Shown here: positions 44,438 to 53,808 of the stretch, piece after piece
Layout: each line of letters opens with the position of its first letter
Numbering within the stretch: the first letter of the stretch is position 1
Assembly: GCA_025517485.1 (NCBI GenBank)
Contig: JAOPKB010000001.1
Span: 682,001-746,000, forward strand
Origin: Natronoglomus mannanivorans
Lineage (GTDB): Archaea > Halobacteriota > Halobacteria > Halobacteriales > Natrialbaceae
Reading direction: 5' to 3'
DNA length: 64,000 nucleotides
Notes under the pieces: model-generated
What the model saw: only the letters and a program-made list of their open reading frames with translations
Database searches by the model: none
What the model was told of the DNA's origin: nothing
Made by a program: the position numbers and the translations under genes

Positions 44438-44776
44438 TCAGACCGAGAACTCGGCGCGCGCTTCACACTGCTCGTTTCGTGCACACAGTTCCCCAACAGC
44501 GGTGAACTCGCCGTTCTGTGGATCGTCCCATTTCCCGTCGTAGGTGATCGACTCGCCTGGCGGAATCGACGCCTCGCCGATCAGCTGTGCGAACACGCGT
44601 CCGTCGGTGAACCGCCAGATCTCTCGCCCCTCGTCGAGGACGGCGAAGTCAGCCTTGCAGGCGTCCGGAAACTGCAGATCCGCCGTCCCGGAGCCGGTGT
44701 TGTGGACGGTGAACGCGAACCGAACATCGTTCCCGTCGTCGGAAACCGAAACGTCGAGTGACCCCTCGAGTGTCAT
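44438..44776 (-). CDS. BsuPI-domain protein (intracellular proteinase inhibitor type)
   Basis: Protein of 112 residues forming one immunoglobulin-like BsuPI domain: FAFTVHNTGSGTADLQFP, DFAVLDEGREIWRFTDGRVF and SIPPGESITYDGKWD are typical. The Bacillus prototype inhibits an intracellular protease; here there is no signal peptide. Three cysteines are present. It is convergent with the epimerase gene, with 26 bases between stops. Confidence 0.75.
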   Translation of the reverse strand: MTLEGSLDVSVSDDGNDVRFAFTVHNTGSGTADLQFPDACKADFAVLDEGREIWRFTDGRVFAQLIGEASIPPGESITYDGKWDDPQNGEFTAVGELCARNEQCEARAEFSV

Positions 44777-44920
44777 ACCCCGTGTTCTCGAGCGAGGTGG
44801 AAAACGGTTTCCACGGCGGTCCGGAACGAACGCTGGGCCGCCACCGCCGACGTTGCGCCGCCACCACTGGCGGTACTCGAAAACAGTACATCTATCACCG
44901 CTATCGCCCTAGTCGCTGGC

Positions 44921-45760
44921 GTGCAGATCGTCGGCTACGAACCGAGTGCAAGAGGGCCTGCGCTCCTTCTGAGCGAGCGGAGCGGACGCGACGGTGCCAA
45001 CGGCGGAGCGAGCGAGAGTGACGACGTCGAACTCGCAGGCGAGTCCGACCACGGAATCCGCCGACGACCCCTCGAGCCCGGCGACCGACTCTCCTACACC
45101 CTCGGCGCTCGCCACTGCGCGGGCGCTATCGACGGCGAGGTCCACCATCCCTGCGATCGGCCCGCCACACCCTACTGTGAGTACCACACGAGCACGTGGG
45201 TCTGTGCGCGCTGTACCGGCACCTGTCTGAAAGACGAGATGGACTGCTACGAGGAACACGCGGTCTACCTCGCGGCGTTCGCCCCCGACACGTTCAAAGT
45301 CGGCGTCACCAAACGCTGGCGACTCGAGACCCGACTTCGCGAACAGGGTGCCGACCGCGGTGCCCACGTACACACCGTCTCGAACGGCCGCATCGCCCGC
45401 GAGCTCGAGGCCGAGATCGCGAGCCAACGGGGGCTCACCGACCGCGTTCGCACCGCCGCGAAACTCGAGAGTCTCGCACCCGACGTCACGGAGTCGGCGT
45501 GGGAGGCGTTGCTCGCCGAGTTCGACGTCCGCGAGACGTTTTCGTTCGACTACGGCCTCGAGCTCGAGGCCCAGCCCGTCGCCGAAACGATGGGATCGGG
45601 GACGGTCGTCGGCGTGAAAGGGCGGCTGCTCGTTCTCGAGCGCGGCGGGACGAACTACGGCGTCGACATGCGCGATCTGGTGGGGTACGAACTCGTAGTC
45701 GACGAGGAATCCAGCGACTCGGGACCGCGTCTCCAGTCCTCGCTGGGCTCGTTCGGCTAG
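44921..45760 (+). CDS. DUF2797-family zinc-binding protein
   Basis: Protein of 279 residues with a GTG start. A zinc-finger-like region (HPCDRPATPYCEYH...CARCTGTC) at about 75-108 precedes a GIY-YIG-like segment (EEHAVYLAAFAPDTFKVGVTK, about 111-131) with RLREQGA. The Y...KVGVT pattern is why this family is compared with GIY-YIG nucleases. The function is unknown. It lies divergent from the BsuPI gene and 65 bases ahead of the Gly/Met-rich gene. Confidence 0.78.
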   Translation: MQIVGYEPSARGPALLLSERSGRDGANGGASESDDVELAGESDHGIRRRPLEPGDRLSYTLGARHCAGAIDGEVHHPCDRPATPYCEYHTSTWVCARCTGTCLKDEMDCYEEHAVYLAAFAPDTFKVGVTKRWRLETRLREQGADRGAHVHTVSNGRIARELEAEIASQRGLTDRVRTAAKLESLAPDVTESAWEALLAEFDVRETFSFDYGLELEAQPVAETMGSGTVVGVKGRLLVLERGGTNYGVDMRDLVGYELVVDEESSDSGPRLQSSLGSFG

Positions 45761-45825
45761 TCCAGAACCGGGCCGACATTCGCGACATGGCAATCCTTTT
45801 CCGACGCGGCGGAGAACCGCGAGGT

Positions 45826-46191
45826 ATGGTAGACGACAACGATACCGACGCCGACGCTGACGCGAACGGGAGCGACGACGGCGAGGAGAAGTCGTTCCGC
45901 GAGCGCGTCGAGGAAATCCGTGAAAAGCGCGCCGAAGAGGGTGAGGAAGGCGAGCGGCCGGACGACCCGTTCGGCGGTGGCGGTCCCGGCGGCATGGGCG
46001 GCGGCAACCCCTTCGCACAGATGATGGGCGGCATGATGGGCGGTGGCCCTGGCGGTCCCGGTGGCCCGGGTGCCGGCGGGCAGGAAGCCGGTAACGAGGA
46101 ACTCACCCGCGAAGTCCGACAGCTTCGCGACGAAGTCCGCGACGTCACCCGACAGCTCCAGCGCATCGCCGACGCGCTCGAGGACGACTGA
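45826..46191 (+). CDS. Acidic Gly/Met-rich coiled-coil protein
   Basis: Protein of 121 residues in three parts: an acidic start (DDNDTDADADANGSDD), a charged helix (about 22-45), then a Gly/Met/Pro-rich stretch (about 50-85; GNPFAQMMGGMMGGG) and a C-terminal coiled coil (ELTREVRQLRDEVRDVTRQL). I do not recognise a function; the coiled coil suggests oligomerisation. An ATG 13 codons upstream (45787) is an alternative start. A much longer frame running back into the DUF2797 gene is an overlap artefact. Confidence 0.65.
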   Translation: MVDDNDTDADADANGSDDGEEKSFRERVEEIREKRAEEGEEGERPDDPFGGGGPGGMGGGNPFAQMMGGMMGGGPGGPGGPGAGGQEAGNEELTREVRQLRDEVRDVTRQLQRIADALEDD

Positions 46192-46295
46192 ACTCCGCTT
46201 CGAGTTCACGGAGCCGTACTCGAATTCGACCCATCTCGTTTCTCCCTTCGAATCTCGTTCACGGCAGACACACGACAGCCGCTCTCTACTGAGAG

Positions 46296-47441
46296 CTAGA
46301 GCCCCTCGTAGATCCCCCGCAACTGCTCGATGACGGTCGCGATATCGACCTCGGACCGTCGCTCGAGACAGCCCGCCTCGAGTCGTCCCTGTTCGTCGAG
46401 AGCCGCGACGATCGATCGGCGGAAGTCGGCGACGTCCCCCTCGCGGTAGTTGTAACCGGTCACGTCGTCGACGACGGTCTCCGAGAGCGCGCCGCTATCG
46501 ACGCCGACGACCGGCGTGCCACAGGCGTTGGCCTCGAGGGCGACCAGTCCCTGGGTCTCGACGGGACTCGGGAACGCGAAGACGTCGAGCGCCGAGTAAA
46601 ACGCCGGGAGTTCCTCGCGGTCGAGAAAGCCCAGAAAGCGGACGTCGGCGTCGATCCCCTCGGCTCGCTCCTCGAGGTCGGCGCGGGCGGGGCCGTCGCC
46701 GCCGAAGACGACCGTGATGTCGGCGGCGACGGCCGCCGTCCCCCCGAACTCGCGCTCGAGTCCGTCGACGGCCGCGAGCAGATCGGTCAGTTCCTTCTCG
46801 TAGCCGTGCCGGCCGGTGTAGCCGACGAGCGTCCGCTCGCCCTCGAGGCCGAGGTCGTAGCGCCGACGGAAGTCGGTCGCGTCGACGGGGCGGAAGAACT
46901 CGACGTCGACGCCGTTGGAGATCGCTCGAACGGGCGTCGAGACGTCGATCGTGTCGAGGACGTGCTGGCGGGTCGTGATCGAGGGCGTGAGAACGAGATC
47001 CGCCTGATCGTAGAACCAGCGTTCGTAGGCCTCGGTAACCGCGCGAAGGCTGCTCGTGAGGTGTCTCGAGGGGGAGAGATACGGCGCGTACTCGCCGCTT
47101 GGCGTGTGATAGGAGGCCACGAGCGGAACGTCCGCGCGGCGTTTGAGCCGCAGTGCGGCGAGACCGACGGCGAAAGGGGTGTGGGCGTGGACGACGTCGA
47201 CGTCGGTGACTCCGCTCGGAATCCGTGGCGTGCCCAGGCGATAACCGTCGTAGAGCGGGAACGGGACGCTTCGAACCGGGAACTCCGTGGGCGTCGGATC
47301 GTAACGACGGGTCTTCGGAAAGACGACGTCCATCCGTCGCCCCAGTTGCTGCCAGCGGTCACGCCAGCTCTTGATCGTGTAGGTCACGCCGTTCACCGTC
47401 GGGAGATACGTGTCGGTGAACGCAGCGACCTGCTGTGCCAT
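46296..47441 (-). CDS. Glycosyltransferase family 4
   Basis: GT-B fold glycosyltransferase of 381 residues. The N-terminal domain has FTDTYLPTVNGVTYTI and VVHAHTPFAVG. The nucleotide-sugar domain has GRHGYEKELTDLL, VVFGGDGP and the E-x7-E motif region PVETQGLVALEANACGTPVV. The opening DTYLPTVNGV is shared with lipid glycosyltransferases such as mannosyl- and digalactosyl-lipid enzymes, so a glycolipid substrate is plausible. The next gene upstream on the same strand is the PAP2-type enzyme, 40 bases away. Confidence 0.85.
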   Translation of the reverse strand: MAQQVAAFTDTYLPTVNGVTYTIKSWRDRWQQLGRRMDVVFPKTRRYDPTPTEFPVRSVPFPLYDGYRLGTPRIPSGVTDVDVVHAHTPFAVGLAALRLKRRADVPLVASYHTPSGEYAPYLSPSRHLTSSLRAVTEAYERWFYDQADLVLTPSITTRQHVLDTIDVSTPVRAISNGVDVEFFRPVDATDFRRRYDLGLEGERTLVGYTGRHGYEKELTDLLAAVDGLEREFGGTAAVAADITVVFGGDGPARADLEERAEGIDADVRFLGFLDREELPAFYSALDVFAFPSPVETQGLVALEANACGTPVVGVDSGALSETVVDDVTGYNYREGDVADFRRSIVAALDEQGRLEAGCLERRSEVDIATVIEQLRGIYEGL

Positions 47442-47480
47442 CGTGCCTCGAGATTCGACTCGCTCGGTTAAGTGGTTTGG

Positions 47481-48329
47481 TTAGTCGCCGCGTGTAACGA
47501 TCCGTCTAGCCCCCGAGGCGTGGGATCGGAAATCGGCGAGCGACCAGCGGCCGACGAGTCGCGCCGACAGGGCGACGGAGACGTAGGCGAGACCGACACC
47601 GGCGAGGACGTCGATCGCCCAGTGGATCCCGAGGTACATCGTCGAAACCGAGACGCTGATCGCCAGAACGAGCGCGATCGGGAACCACCGTGGATAGGCC
47701 TCTCGAGTCCGGTAGGCCATCAGTCCGACGGTGACCGCAAGCGACGTGTGCAACGACGGGAAGACGTTCGTGTTGCGGTTGACCTGTCTGGTCAGGTGCT
47801 GGTAGCGAGGGTAGGTGTCGTACAGCAGCGCTTCGACCAACTCCGGCATCATGTTCCGCGGCCCGTAGGCGATGACCAGTACGTAACAGACCAGTCCGAG
47901 CGTGTAGTTGAGCGTATACGCGGTCAACAGCTCTCGAAGCGGCCGTGTGTCCGGAAGGGCGAAGTACGCGACGACGGGGAATATCAGCATGAAGATGTAG
48001 CCGTAGATGTAGATGAACGAGAAGTACGCCGTCACCGGCGGCGTCGCGTACGACTGCAACCAGAGGATGAACTCCCCCTCGAGGGCGTAGATCTCCCACG
48101 TGAGGTTCCAGCCGATCATCCAGGAGAGATCCGGAACGATCTGTCTGGCGACGCCGTTGAACAGCAACACCGTCGCGAGGACGACGACGATCGGCGCGAT
48201 TGCCCGCAGTCGCGTTCGATACTCGCCGACTGTCCGTCGAATCCGCCTGCGACCGACGACGACACCCATCGTGATCACGAGCATGACCGTCACGACCACG
48301 GCAATCTGCATGAGGACCTGGACGAACAT
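47481..48329 (-). CDS. PAP2-superfamily membrane phosphatase/transferase
   Basis: Membrane protein of 282 residues with about six helices. The PAP2 active-site motifs appear as FPSLHTSL (SxxH, about 192-199) and YLGIHWAIDVLAG (HxxxD). The first motif (K-x6-RP) is not obvious. The FPSLH plus HWxID pattern is seen in phosphatidate phosphatases and inositol-phosphoceramide synthase-like enzymes. Its ATG shares one base with the stop of the binding-protein gene (TAATG), so the two are translationally coupled. Confidence 0.83.
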   Translation of the reverse strand: MFVQVLMQIAVVVTVMLVITMGVVVGRRRIRRTVGEYRTRLRAIAPIVVVLATVLLFNGVARQIVPDLSWMIGWNLTWEIYALEGEFILWLQSYATPPVTAYFSFIYIYGYIFMLIFPVVAYFALPDTRPLRELLTAYTLNYTLGLVCYVLVIAYGPRNMMPELVEALLYDTYPRYQHLTRQVNRNTNVFPSLHTSLAVTVGLMAYRTREAYPRWFPIALVLAISVSVSTMYLGIHWAIDVLAGVGLAYVSVALSARLVGRWSLADFRSHASGARRIVTRGD

Positions 48330-50212
48330 TACTGTCTCACCAACAGGGAACCGCGGTCGTCGTATCGATACCCGGCCTCTTCGAAGGCCCGTCGGGCCCG
48401 TGAAACGTCGACGTCACCGGCGGATCCGAGGAAGGGTGCCGAAGGATCGTCGGCTTCGCCTTCACCTTCGTCTTCGCCTTCGCCTTCACCTTCGTCTTCG
48501 CCTTCGCTTCCAGTTCCAGTTTCACCACCCCACCGATAGTCCTCGGGAACCCACGCCTCGTCGTCGCCCAGTGGCGTCGCTACCGGTCTCGCGTAGCCTT
48601 CGAAGACCTCCTCGACGAGATGGGCCTTGTCGAGCAACCGTGCGAACACCTGTCGAAAGTACGGACTGGTAAACGGTGCCTGCCGGAGGTTGAATCCGAC
48701 GTGATAGAACGTCTGCGAGGGCGAGCGATGGAGTCGAACCGACTCCGTCTCGGAGACCATCTCGATCGAATACGACTCGAGGGGCGAGACGGTGACGTCG
48801 GCGTCGTTCTCCTCGACGATCTCGATCGCCGACGCACTCCGCGGTGCGACACGCGTCGTGAATCGTTCGACGGTCGGCTGGGGAAGGCCGTCGACACCGA
48901 GCGAGAAGTGCTCGTCGAAGCGCTCGAGGTGGAGCCGTTCGCGTTCGGACCGATCGACGAACTGGTAGGGACCGCTGCCGATCGGCGGGACGTTGTCGAG
49001 AACGACGGCGTCGGTCGCTCCCGGTCGACGGGCGAAGCCGAACACGCTCGCCTCGTCGGTGCGCTCCGCCCAGATGTGCTCGGGGAGGATCGGGACGGTG
49101 AGCGCCCGTTCACCGGCCTGGCGCCCGGTTTCGATCGACATCTCGAGTGTGCGGTCGTCGAGTGCCTCGATCGACTCGACGGCCGCCACTTTGCCACGGT
49201 AGCGAGGAGACGGTGCGGCGACCGGCCCCTCGTCGAGCGAGGTATCCTCGACGAACCGGTAGGTGAACGCGACGTCGTCGGCCGTTAGCGGTTCACCGTC
49301 GTGGAAGGACGCCTCCGGACGGAGCGTGACCGTGACGTCGGTTGTGCTTTCGGCCCCGGTTCGGTCCTCCCACTCCCAGGATTCGGCGAGCCAGGGATAG
49401 ATGTCGCCGCTTTCACCCTCGTCCCCATCGTTATCGGCCGTCCCAAGCGAATCGTAGAGGAGGTCGACGTACGTGCCCCGCTCCCGGTACTCGACCGAGA
49501 GGGGATTCAGGTTCTCGGTCGGTCGCGGATCCGTGACGACCCCGCGGAGTTCGTTTGGCGGGTCGGCGTCGTCGGGTCCGAGCGGCTCGAGCCCGAGATA
49601 ACCCAGCCGCGTCGCGAGGTGGTGGTCGTCCCAACCCTCGAAGCGGTCCGTCCGAACGAGACGCAGTTCCTCGGGGACACACAGCGGGACGAACGGCTGT
49701 TCGTCGGCCAGAACGTCGAGAACGTCTGCGACGTGTTCGGGACGGTCCTCGTCGGGGGACTCGTGGAGGTCCTCGAGGAGCTCGTCGAATGTCAGACTGG
49801 TAAAGCCAAAGGGGTTCTGCCAGCCCGGCTCGTCGGCGAACGCGGAGTACAGCAGTTCGTAGAGGAGTTCCGGATCCATGTCGCCGTGATAGGGGCCGAC
49901 GTAGCAGTCGAAGTCGTGGTTGACGAGCGTCTCTCGATAGAACTCCTCGACGGCGAGCATATCGATCGTGACGTCGATACCGACCGCCTCGAGGTTATTA
50001 CGGAGAATACGTGCGATCCGGATCGACTCCCGGTCTACGTCGGAGGGGACGGTCGTGATCGTCAACGAGAGCTGTTCGGCCCCGTCCCTGTTGACGACGC
50101 TTCGCGTCTGCCGAACGCAGCCGCTCGTGGCGGTCAGTCCGCCGGCTGCGAGGCCTGCGAGGACGGTCCGCCGATCGACACGACGCTCGGCGTCGCCGGG
50201 ATACGGATCCAT
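48329..50212 (-). CDS. ABC transporter solute-binding lipoprotein, family 5
   Basis: Protein of 627 residues. A Tat-type signal (DRRTVLAGLAAGG) ends in a lipobox TSGC. The SBP_bac_5 domain of peptide/nickel binding proteins follows: LRPEASFHDGEPLTADDVAFTY, VPPIGSGPYQF, and YHVGFNLRQAPF. An unusual Glu/Gly/Asp repeat (GEDEGEGEGEDE) sits near residues 565-590, and the N-terminal 200 residues look like a second, partial copy of the binding fold. No permease or ATPase genes are adjacent, so its transporter is encoded elsewhere or it has another role. Confidence 0.85.
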   Translation of the reverse strand: MDPYPGDAERRVDRRTVLAGLAAGGLTATSGCVRQTRSVVNRDGAEQLSLTITTVPSDVDRESIRIARILRNNLEAVGIDVTIDMLAVEEFYRETLVNHDFDCYVGPYHGDMDPELLYELLYSAFADEPGWQNPFGFTSLTFDELLEDLHESPDEDRPEHVADVLDVLADEQPFVPLCVPEELRLVRTDRFEGWDDHHLATRLGYLGLEPLGPDDADPPNELRGVVTDPRPTENLNPLSVEYRERGTYVDLLYDSLGTADNDGDEGESGDIYPWLAESWEWEDRTGAESTTDVTVTLRPEASFHDGEPLTADDVAFTYRFVEDTSLDEGPVAAPSPRYRGKVAAVESIEALDDRTLEMSIETGRQAGERALTVPILPEHIWAERTDEASVFGFARRPGATDAVVLDNVPPIGSGPYQFVDRSERERLHLERFDEHFSLGVDGLPQPTVERFTTRVAPRSASAIEIVEENDADVTVSPLESYSIEMVSETESVRLHRSPSQTFYHVGFNLRQAPFTSPYFRQVFARLLDKAHLVEEVFEGYARPVATPLGDDEAWVPEDYRWGGETGTGSEGEDEGEGEGEDEGEGEADDPSAPFLGSAGDVDVSRARRAFEEAGYRYDDRGSLLVRQ

Positions 50213-50347
50213 TCGGTTGTCGGGGCTACTTCACACGCGTTATAATAGGTTGTGAAAAGGAGACCAGTACGTGTTCACTGCGTTCGTCCTCACTGCGCTC
50301 TCGCTCTCGTTTTCGCCCTCGCCCCCACTCTCACTCGAGTCGAGCCC

Positions 50348-51457
50348 TCACGTCTTAGCACGGACTCGTCGATACACCTCGTGTAACCGCTCGCCGACGA
50401 CCTCGAGACGGTGTTCCTCGGCCGTCTCCCTGGCTCGTTCACCGAGCCGCCGACGGAGGGCGGGATCGTCCGCGAGTCGTTCGAGTGCGTCTCGAAACTC
50501 CGAGAGCGTCGAGCACTTCAGGCAGTCGACGCCGTCCGTGTAGAACTCCTCGAAAACGGGAATGTCCCGGAGGACGACCGCCTTCTCACAGGCCATCGCC
50601 TCGAGGACTGAGATTCCCTGATTCTCGACTTTCGTCGGGAAACAGAAGACGTCGCCGGCGGCGAACGCGCCGCGCTTGTCGTCGATCCAGCCCGTGAACG
50701 TGACGTTTTCTGGTGGGTTCTTCGTCCACGTCCGGACGGTCGAGCTCGCGTGGGGTCCCCGGTCGTAGGGGCCGAACCACGCGAAGTCGAACTCGGTCTG
50801 CTGGGCGAGTCGACAGAACGTCGTTACTCCCTTGCGCTCGAAGACGTTGCCGACCGCGAAGACGACCATCCCCTCGAGATCGTAGTGTTCCCTGACGGGA
50901 GCGCGAAACGCCTCGAACCCCTCGAGAGAGGGGAGATCGACGCCGTTGGTGATCGTCTCGATCGGCGCGTCGATCGGATAGGACTCGAGGACGCGTTTCG
51001 TGTACTCGCTGGGACAGCAGACGAGGTCGGCCTGCGAGTAGAACCACCGCAGATAGCGGCCGAGTGGTCCGGCCGCGAGCGTCGAACCGCGAAAGCTCTC
51101 CGCGAAGTCCTCACGTGTGACGTGGGCGTGCAAGACCAGCGGTCGACCGGTCCGTCTGGCGTGGCCGGCCAGCGCTAGCGATCCGGGCCCGATGCCGTTG
51201 CAGTGAGCGACGTCGTAGGCGACGAACGGGTCCGTTCGGCGAGCGAGTCGGGCCGGGATTTGCCACGGCCGGCCGTCACAGGGGCTCGTGACGAGTTCGA
51301 CGTCGGTGTCGTCAGTGTCGTCTGTGACGTCGGCGGACGCGTGAATACCGTCGCCGTTCGCGCGCTCGACTGCCAGCCGCTGGTGATCGGCGGCCGTCCC
51401 GATGCCACTTCGTTCCAACGCCGACTCGAGTTCGAGGTAATGATAGACCCGCACCAT
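50348..51457 (-). CDS. Glycosyltransferase family 4 (second)
   Basis: Protein of 369 residues with a GT-B fold: DVAHCNGIGPGSLALAGHA, LVLHAHVTREDF, VVFAVGNVFERKGVTTF and the C-terminal PTKVENQGISVLEAMACEKAVV carrying the E-x7-E donor-binding motif. It is on the same strand as, and 135 bases upstream of, the binding protein gene. It is only distantly like the glycosyltransferase at 46.3 kb. The acceptor is unknown; surface glycan or glycolipid synthesis is likely. Confidence 0.85.
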   Translation of the reverse strand: MVRVYHYLELESALERSGIGTAADHQRLAVERANGDGIHASADVTDDTDDTDVELVTSPCDGRPWQIPARLARRTDPFVAYDVAHCNGIGPGSLALAGHARRTGRPLVLHAHVTREDFAESFRGSTLAAGPLGRYLRWFYSQADLVCCPSEYTKRVLESYPIDAPIETITNGVDLPSLEGFEAFRAPVREHYDLEGMVVFAVGNVFERKGVTTFCRLAQQTEFDFAWFGPYDRGPHASSTVRTWTKNPPENVTFTGWIDDKRGAFAAGDVFCFPTKVENQGISVLEAMACEKAVVLRDIPVFEEFYTDGVDCLKCSTLSEFRDALERLADDPALRRRLGERARETAEEHRLEVVGERLHEVYRRVRAKT

Positions 51458-51652
51458 CCGTGTGATCAGAGGTCGCGATCAAAACGGTATCGTTCCGGGT
51501 ACGGCCCTCGAAAGTGCGAATCTCTCTCCGTCCACAATCACAACCACGAGAACGAGGCCGAGGCCGAGAACGCGAAAACGAGGACGCGAAAACGAAAACG
51601 GAGACAGTGACAGAACGCAACACCAATGGGGCGAGGGACGGAACGTCTCGCT

Positions 51653-51934
51653 ATGAGCGTCGCCGAAGAGCGAATCGAACGACTTCACACCCTCGCTCGA
51701 GCGGCGGCGACGGCGGGTGAGGCCGAGCGCGCCCGGAACTACGTTCGGCTGGCTCGACGGATCGCCGAGCGAAACCGGCTCTCGCTCCCACGGACGTTCA
51801 AGCGCTTCACCTGTGATTCCTGCGATTCGTATCTGCGACCGGGGACGAACGCTCGCGTCCGGCTTCGGGACGGCCACGTGGTCGTGACCTGTGACTGCGG
51901 GCATCAGGCGCGGTATCCGTACGACGAGTCCTGA
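51653..51934 (+). CDS. rnp4: Ribonuclease P protein component 4 (Rpp21/Rpr2)
   Basis: Protein of 93 residues. The helical N-terminus AEERIERLHTLARAAA (4-19) and NYVRLARRIAERNRL (29-43) bind the Rpp29 partner. A zinc ribbon follows with Cys54, Cys57, Cys80 and Cys82; the second pair is C-x-C rather than the usual C-x-x-C. RNase P trims the 5' leader of tRNAs. The start MSVAEERIERL at 51653 is preferred to the ATG at 51626 by family fit. The RNA-binding gene that follows suggests a small RNA-processing neighbourhood. Confidence 0.88.
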   Translation: MSVAEERIERLHTLARAAATAGEAERARNYVRLARRIAERNRLSLPRTFKRFTCDSCDSYLRPGTNARVRLRDGHVVVTCDCGHQARYPYDES

Positions 51935-52057
51935 GAGACGACTGGACGATTCTGGACAACGGGACCACTCGAGGACACCGCCGATACCTCATTACAGCCC
52001 GTCGACATTCGGCTCCGTTTCGCGAACATTCAAACCACTCGCACCGATAGCAGGTGT

Positions 52058-52306
52058 ATGGACGAACAGGAACTGAAGCGCCGCGCACACGATCTCGACG
52101 TCACCGTCTGGGTCGGCAAGAGCGGCGTCGAGGCGGTCGTCGACGAACTGAACGATCAACTGGCAGCGTCGAACCTGATCAAAGTCAAATTCCTTCGAGC
52201 GGCACGAGCCGGGAGCTCGACCGAGGAGAAAGCGGCCGATCTCGCCGACCGCGTGAACGCCGATGTGATCGATACGCGGGGACACACGGCAGTTCTGCAT
52301 CGATGA
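52058..52306 (+). CDS. YhbY/CRM-domain RNA-binding protein
   Basis: Protein of 82 residues, a single CRM domain: VTVWVGKSGVEAVVDELNDQL with a GxxG-like loop, LIKVKFLRAAR, and TRGHTAVLHR at the end. Bacterial YhbY associates with pre-50S ribosomes, so a ribosome or RNase P-linked role is plausible. The stop overlaps the MscS start by four bases (ATGA). Confidence 0.85.
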   Translation: MDEQELKRRAHDLDVTVWVGKSGVEAVVDELNDQLAASNLIKVKFLRAARAGSSTEEKAADLADRVNADVIDTRGHTAVLHR

Positions 52307-53253
52307 TCGGTGTCCCGGGAGCACTGCAAGCACAGGAACAGACCGAGTCCGGGGTCGCCGCCGAGGACCTCGGGATCATCGGGTCCGGACTCGAGGAGTT
52401 CGGGGCGATCAACGTTTCGACGGCGAGCGCACTCGAGTCGGCGATTCTGTTCGTCATCGCCTTCTTCGTCCTCTACCTGCTCGGTCGGCTGTTTTTCGTC
52501 CCGCTGGTAAGTCGGGCGTTCGACCGTCGGGACCTCGACGAACACGCACAGGCGCCGCTGTTGCTCGGGACGCGACTCGCCGTGTTGTTCGTCGCGATCG
52601 CCGTCGCGTTCGGCTTCGCCGACTACGGGAACTTCCTCGTCTCGATGGCTGGCATCGCCGCGGCCGGTGCCCTCGCGATCGGACTGGCGATGCAAAACGT
52701 CATCGCGAACTTCGTCGCCGGTGTCTTCATCTACACCGACAAACCGTTCCGGATCGGCGACTGGATCGAGTGGGACGACGGTACCTACTCGGGCGTCGTC
52801 GAGGACATCAGCCTCCGCGTGACGCGAGTGCGGACGTTCGACAACGAACTCCTGACGGTGCCGAACTCGGCGTTGACCGACAACGTCATCAAGAACCCGG
52901 TCGACGGCGACCGACTCCGACTCAAGTTCGACTTCGGGATCGGCTACGACGACGACATTCAGGAGGCGACGGACATCATCGTCGAGGAAGCCCAGAATCA
53001 CCCCGAGATCATGGACAATCCCGGACCTTCGGTTCGGCTTACCGAGCTCGGCGACTCCGACGTCGGCCTCCAGTCACGAATCTGGATCGCGAATCCCTCA
53101 CGGTCGGACTTCGTCCGCGTTCGCGGCGAGTACGTCACGAACGTGAAACAACGGTTCGACGAGGCGGGCATCGACATTCCGTATCCGGTGCGAACGCTCG
53201 AGGGCGGCCTGTCGATGCAGGGATCACGGCGAATCGGCGATCCGGCAGAATAA
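52303..53253 (+). CDS. MscS-family mechanosensitive channel
   Basis: Protein of 316 residues with an N-terminal extension and three membrane helices (about 42-66, 88-105 and 112-140). The pore helix AAAGALAIGLAMQNVIANFVAG carries the Ala/Gly packing of MscS TM3. The beta domain (PFRIGDWIEW, TFDNELLTVPNSALTDNVIKN) and the alpha/beta cytoplasmic domain follow. It releases solutes on sudden osmotic down-shock, important for a halophile. It overlaps the CRM gene by four bases. Confidence 0.92.
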   Translation: MIGVPGALQAQEQTESGVAAEDLGIIGSGLEEFGAINVSTASALESAILFVIAFFVLYLLGRLFFVPLVSRAFDRRDLDEHAQAPLLLGTRLAVLFVAIAVAFGFADYGNFLVSMAGIAAAGALAIGLAMQNVIANFVAGVFIYTDKPFRIGDWIEWDDGTYSGVVEDISLRVTRVRTFDNELLTVPNSALTDNVIKNPVDGDRLRLKFDFGIGYDDDIQEATDIIVEEAQNHPEIMDNPGPSVRLTELGDSDVGLQSRIWIANPSRSDFVRVRGEYVTNVKQRFDEAGIDIPYPVRTLEGGLSMQGSRRIGDPAE

Positions 53254-53489
53254 CGCTTCTCGTATTTCTTCGCTCTTCGTTTTCGCTTTTCTCGGCTGAT
53301 TCACAGGTCTGGAGTACGGTGAAGACTCCTCGAGTCGGTGTGCGGGTCGCGACAGGAAACCCGTCGTCTCGAATTAGCGTCGACAGACCGACTGTAGCCG
53401 TTGCTCACCGAACTGAAGATGTCGTCCCGGCTTCCGAAGCCACCTGCAACGCAAGCGAGACTAACCACTGTCGAGTCGTCGAATGCGGT

Positions 53490-53808
53490 ATGAATGTGGA
53501 CCCCGTGGTTGCCCGGCGTTCCGGCCGGGGGAATCCCGGTCGCGTCCTCCACCCCGCGACCCGTCGAGCGACAGGTGTCCGGCGGTCCACTGCTCGCTTC
53601 CGCGCCTGATGGGCTGTCGCCGATTAGCCACGATGGGACGTCCCTGCGGACGGCCAGCGTGGCCCGCTGTCCCCGACGGACGAGGTTTCTCTGTTGGCTT
53701 CCGGGGCCCCGGCCGGTCTGACCGGACGCCCACGGGCTTTGGTCCCCGCTAAAGACCATAGTGCGGGTTGTGAGCAGGGCCTAACTGCCCGACCTAGTCC
53801 ACTTCACT
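53490..53808 (-). ncRNA. ffs: Signal recognition particle (7S) RNA
   Basis: On the minus strand the sequence carries the SRP RNA landmarks. The Alu-domain start is GACTAGGTCGGGCAGTTAGG near 53802. The helix 8 tip is CAGGCGCGGAAGCGAGCAG (about 53592-53610), with the GGAA tetraloop and the asymmetric AGCAG loop that binds SRP54. The ends pair: GTGGAC (53797-53802) with GTCCAC (53496-53501), extended by GCGG/CCGC further out. The length of about 310-330 bases fits archaeal 7S RNA. It guides membrane and secreted proteins to the translocon. End positions are estimates. Confidence 0.9.

Noticed and set aside
45196..46191. A 331-codon frame overlapping the DUF2797 gene
   Set aside because: Its first 210 codons are out of frame inside DUF2797 and Arg-rich; only the part from 45826 looks like a real gene.
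53301..53759. Open frame of about 150 codons over 53.3-53.8 kb, minus strand
   Set aside because: It lies on the SRP RNA and its 3' flank; the RNA structure explains the sequence and no protein family fits.
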